Source: Mumia sp. Pv4-285 (GTDB taxonomy: Bacteria > Actinomycetota > Actinomycetes > Propionibacteriales > Nocardioidaceae). From it: a stretch of 64,000 nucleotides of DNA. The stretch is from NCBI RefSeq assembly GCF_041320275.1, contig NZ_CP162023.1:744001-808000 (forward strand), in the 5' to 3' direction. The notes under the pieces were generated by a model. It had not been told where the DNA came from, did not search any database, and saw nothing but the letters and a program-made list of their open reading frames with translations. How positions within the stretch are numbered: position 1 is the first letter of the stretch; every line of letters begins with the position of its first letter. Position numbers and translations under genes: made by a program. Shown piece by piece: positions 61,399 through 64,000 of this stretch.

Positions 61399-62378
61399 AA
61401 CGTACGTGGGCATCGGAGGCGCGCGATCTCCAGAGCGCCGTACGGGCGTCGCTGGCCGGACTCGGTGGCGTGGAGCTTGCTCGTGCCGCAGAGGAGAAGG
61501 CGGCAGTGCGGGTCGAGCAGCTGCGACCTGCGCTGGAGTCGCTCGGGATCCTCGACCTAGATCCGTGGGGTGAGGAGGTGGAGTCGTCGGCGGCCGTGCT
61601 GGCGGTACGCGCGTGCGGGGAGGTGGTCGCGCCCTATCCGGTCGCTCGTGTCCTGTCGGTGCCGGCTGCGATGCGTTCCGACGTCGACGCCCTCTACGTC
61701 GTCGATGGAGACACAGGTTTCCTGGAGCACGCGGACCTGTTCGACCACGCCATCGCGGTAGACGCGAACGGAGGGGGAGTGCGTCGTGCTTCCGCCACCT
61801 CGGCTGCCGTACGCGCCCCGCTCGACCCCTTCGGAACAGCCGTGGCCCTCGCGTCCGGCGACGGAGCTGGTGGGGTTGCCGTGACCGAGTCGGCGGTCCT
61901 GATGTCGTACGTGCTCGATGCCTTCTGGGTCGCGGGTGCGCTGCAGACGGTCGCGACCGACGCCGCCCGCTATGCCACCCAGCGCCGCCAGTTCGGGAAG
62001 GCGATCGCCACGTTCGGCGAGATCCGCTGGCGGCTCGCGGACATCGCCGTCGCCGTCGACGGCCTCGACGAGATGGCCACGTTCACGTGGTTCCAAGTGC
62101 GGCGGGACCGCGCGAGCGTCGCTGACGCCCTCGCTGTGCGGCTGGCGATGCTGGAGGCCGCGGGGAGCGTGCTGCGGAACGCGCACCAGGTCTTCGGCGC
62201 GATCGGGCTGTGCGAGGAGCACGACCTGACGGTGGTCGACCGGCACCTGACACCGACGCTGATCCGACCATTCGGGCAGGGCAGGACCCTTGCCCTGCTC
62301 GTCGAGGCGATCGACCGCTCCGGCTTCAGTGGGACCTTCGACGTAGCGTCGCGAGACGGTTCTATTCCAACCATCTAG
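61395..62378 (+). CDS. Acyl-CoA dehydrogenase, beta-type subunit (short)
   Basis: The 327-residue protein is shorter than normal dehydrogenases (about 380) and lacks the usual FAD-loop signature in its degenerate N-terminal half. It keeps the C-terminal helical domain (ATQRRQFGKAIATFGEIRWRLADIAV, HQVFGAIGLCEEHDLTVVDRHL). This fits the non-catalytic partner of a heterotetrameric enzyme. The GTG start overlaps the alpha-type gene by 4 nt after CAGGAGG. The stop codon lies inside the operator at 62367-62388. Confidence 0.85.
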   Translation: MKRTWASEARDLQSAVRASLAGLGGVELARAAEEKAAVRVEQLRPALESLGILDLDPWGEEVESSAAVLAVRACGEVVAPYPVARVLSVPAAMRSDVDALYVVDGDTGFLEHADLFDHAIAVDANGGGVRRASATSAAVRAPLDPFGTAVALASGDGAGGVAVTESAVLMSYVLDAFWVAGALQTVATDAARYATQRRQFGKAIATFGEIRWRLADIAVAVDGLDEMATFTWFQVRRDRASVADALAVRLAMLEAAGSVLRNAHQVFGAIGLCEEHDLTVVDRHLTPTLIRPFGQGRTLALLVEAIDRSGFSGTFDVASRDGSIPTI

Positions 62379-62388
62379 TTGGTAGGGT
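62367..62388 (+). promoter_or_regulatory. CCAAC-N6-GTTGG operator and -10 box before the SnoaL-like gene
   Basis: CCAAC (62367-62371) and GTTGG (62378-62382) form a perfect palindrome, followed at once by TAGGGT (62383-62388) as a -10 box. The spacing is the same as at 46194-46215. The site overlaps the stop of the preceding dehydrogenase gene. Confidence 0.62.
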
Positions 62389-62438
62389 ACGCAGCAGCCG
62401 AAGCGCTGACGGCGCGTTCCTTGACAGGCAGGTTGGCC

Positions 62439-62975
62439 ATGGAAGACGAACTTGAGCAGCTGCGACGTGAGGTGGGGCAGCTGCGTGACCATGAAGAGAT
62501 CCGACAGCTGCTCTTCCGCTACGCGAGAGGTGTCGACCGGGCCGATCTCGATCTCATCCGCTCGGTGTACGTCGCGGGTGGCACCGACCACCACGGTCCG
62601 TTCGACGGCCCGGGTCGCGAGTTCGCGCAGGTCGTGGTCGACGGAGCGAAGGCGGTCTGGGACCACGTCGGCAACCACCACATCACCAACCACTACATCG
62701 AGCTCGACGGCGACCGTGCTCGCGCCGAGGTCTACTTCCTTGCCTGCCATCCTCACGCCGACAACGGCCATCCCGAGCTGGCCGTCATGTCGGGCCGCTA
62801 TCTCGACGAGCTCGAGCGTCGTGAGGGCGTCTGGGGAATCCTGCGACGTACCGTCGTCTCGGACTGGACGCGCAACCACTTCGGTGGTCCCGAGTGGGAG
62901 AAGACGACCGAGCGCGGGGGCTACCCAGGTGGCCGGCGCGGTGATTCTGACCCCTCGTACGAGTTCTTCGGGTGA
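62439..62975 (+). CDS. SnoaL/NTF2-like fold protein (possible dehydratase or isomerase)
   Basis: The 178-residue protein opens with a short coiled-coil-like helix (EDELEQLRREVGQLRDHEEIRQLLFRYARGVDRADLDLIRSVY) and continues as an NTF2-like cone with HGPFDGPG and HHITNHYIELDGDRARAEVYFL, typical of the SnoaL-like group. Relatives include ketosteroid isomerase and ring-hydroxylating dioxygenase beta-type folds. I chose the ATG at 62439. It leads an operon with a thioesterase and an LLM enzyme. Confidence 0.8.
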   Translation: MEDELEQLRREVGQLRDHEEIRQLLFRYARGVDRADLDLIRSVYVAGGTDHHGPFDGPGREFAQVVVDGAKAVWDHVGNHHITNHYIELDGDRARAEVYFLACHPHADNGHPELAVMSGRYLDELERREGVWGILRRTVVSDWTRNHFGGPEWEKTTERGGYPGGRRGDSDPSYEFFG

Positions 62976-62982
62976 CGCCGGC

Positions 62983-63612
62983 GTGAACGACGACAACCGG
63001 ATCGCAGTGCTGAGCCCCCACTGGAAGAGCTGGGCGGAGACGGCCATCCAGCAGATGGCGCCGGGGTGGCGCGAGATGACCGCCAGTCTGGGCAGACTTC
63101 AGGACGCGCTCGCCAGCGCGGTTCCGCCCGAGGACGTGGTCGCCGAGGCGACGGCGCTGATGGAGCGAGCGCGCGCACTGCTCGAGCCGTACGAGGTGTC
63201 CGGAAGCGAGCAGATCTTCGGTCGCCTCCTCACCTCCGCGACCAGGGGTCAGACCTTCAGCCCACCGTTGTGGGTCGACCGGTTCGAGGACGACGAGCTT
63301 GCGGCCACGACGAGGTTCGGCAGGTTCCATGCCGGGAACAACGGCGTCGTGCACGGTGGTGCCATTGCCTTGATGTTCGACGACGCCCTCGGTGTCACCT
63401 CGGACCTCGGCGGGCGTGAGCGCTCTCGTACGGCGTCCTTGACGGTGGACTTCCGCAGCCTGACGCCGCTGGACCGCGTGCTCGACGTCCGTGTCCGGCT
63501 CGCGCACCAGGAAGGCCGCAAGCGCACGCTGCGGGGGACCCTCAGCGACGGAGACCGGGTGTGCGCCGAAGCGACGGGACTGTTCATCGAGCTGCGACCG
63601 GACCAGCGATGA
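62983..63612 (+). CDS. PaaI-like hotdog-fold thioesterase
   Basis: The 209-residue protein has an N-terminal helical section and a hotdog domain with GNNGVVHGGAIALMFDDALGVTS, the active-site helix of PaaI/acyl-CoA thioesterases. It is a distant paralogue of the one at 39104. The GTG at 62983 is 7 nt after the SnoaL-like stop. It overlaps the next gene by 4 nt. Confidence 0.83.
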   Translation: MNDDNRIAVLSPHWKSWAETAIQQMAPGWREMTASLGRLQDALASAVPPEDVVAEATALMERARALLEPYEVSGSEQIFGRLLTSATRGQTFSPPLWVDRFEDDELAATTRFGRFHAGNNGVVHGGAIALMFDDALGVTSDLGGRERSRTASLTVDFRSLTPLDRVLDVRVRLAHQEGRKRTLRGTLSDGDRVCAEATGLFIELRPDQR

Positions 63613-64000
63613 GCGCCTTCGCGGATGTCTCGCGGCGACCGCAGCTGAGCGTATCGGTCCGCAACTACGCGTCATCGGCGCCGGACGACTGGCGGCACGT
63701 GCTGGATCAGGCGCGCGCCGCCGACGATGCGGGCGTCGACCGCATCTACGTCAGCGACCACGTCGTCTTCGGCAGTGACCTGGGCGACTACTCCGATCCC
63801 AGGCGTGGGGGGCGAGCCGGCGGCGCACAGCCGACGGGCCCGGACGGCGAGTGGATGGAGGCGCTCACCGTCGTCTCGGCCATGGCTGCCGTGACCTCGC
63901 GCGTCCGGATCGGCACCAACGTGCTGGTCGCGCCGCTGCGTCCGCCCGTGCTGCTCGCCAAGATGGCGGCCACGATCGACGCGATGTCGCACGGTCGGTT
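63609..64000 (+). CDS. LLM-class (luciferase-like, probably F420-dependent) oxidoreductase, cut at the window edge
   Basis: The open frame starts with ATG overlapping the thioesterase stop and runs to the right edge, giving 130 residues. RPQLSVSVRNYASSAPDDWRHVLDQARAADDAGVDRIYVSDHVVF, followed later by VVSAMAAVTSRVRIGTNVLVAPLRPPVLLAKMAATIDAMSHGR, is typical of F420-dependent LLM oxidoreductases. It is the third gene of the operon read from the operator at 62367. Confidence 0.85.
   Translation, partial: MSAFADVSRRPQLSVSVRNYASSAPDDWRHVLDQARAADDAGVDRIYVSDHVVFGSDLGDYSDPRRGGRAGGAQPTGPDGEWMEALTVVSAMAAVTSRVRIGTNVLVAPLRPPVLLAKMAATIDAMSHGR

Noticed and set aside
1-64000. CRISPR arrays, rRNA genes, complete tRNA genes and insertion sequences
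   Set aside because: I looked for regular short repeats, rRNA cores, full cloverleaf sequences and transposases and saw none; only the tRNA half at 21328-21372 was found.

Overview
This is a 64 kb window of uniformly GC-rich DNA. The genes use GTG and sometimes TTG starts, often overlap by ATGA or GTGA, and strongly prefer codons ending in G or C. It encodes two-domain TetR regulators, F420-type (LLM) oxidoreductases, KshA-like Rieske oxygenase chemistry and acyl-CoA dehydrogenases in adjacent pairs. Together these point to a soil or water actinobacterium with many catabolic operons, of the Nocardioides/Aeromicrobium or Mycobacteriales kind. The genus cannot be fixed from the sequence alone.

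Region 1 (1-18.3 kb) looks like a fatty-acid or alkyl catabolism module. It holds a two-domain TetR regulator, an acyl-CoA ligase, a thiolase-ALDH-alcohol dehydrogenase-SDR-acyl-CoA dehydrogenase operon, a five-gene branched-chain-type (Liv) importer, and two convergent alkyl sulfatase paralogues. The enzymes can be ordered into one plausible route: alkyl sulfate to alcohol, aldehyde, acid, acyl-CoA and then beta-oxidation. Three promoters share a TTAACTTA element at the -10 position.

Region 2 (18.3-21.5 kb) is a remnant of an integrated conjugative element. It has a C-terminally truncated MobF/TrwC relaxase and, just upstream, a bare 45-nt 3' half of a tRNA (anticodon loop for TGT, Thr), which is a classic att-site scar.

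Region 3 (22-64 kb) is a large catabolic island. It opens with a second two-domain TetR and a PucR-type regulator. A dipeptide-type ABC importer follows, then two tandem, locally identical alpha/beta hydrolases, an MFS transporter, a pair of amidohydrolases of which one has lost most metal ligands, and a Rieske protein / NuoF-like flavoprotein / 3Fe-4S ferredoxin electron-transfer set. Next come HyuA/HyuB-type ATP-dependent hydrolase/carboxylase subunits, a phosphotransferase, two lipocalin-like (DUF7064-type) proteins, an MBL hydrolase, a second thiolase and a KshA-like Rieske oxygenase. The island closes with a second MFS transporter, a second Liv importer with fused LivM-LivG, a FadR-type GntR regulator, an enoyl-CoA hydratase, two LLM oxidoreductases, an acyl-CoA dehydrogenase pair, a SnoaL-like protein and thioesterases. 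Five promoters across this island (25.3, 39.8, 46.2, 49.7 and 62.4 kb) carry the same CCAAC-N6-GTTGG palindrome next to a -10 hexamer, so the scattered operons probably form one regulon. The substrate is not known. The enzyme mix suggests a ring-containing carboxylic acid or a steroid/terpenoid-like compound with amide or ester parts.
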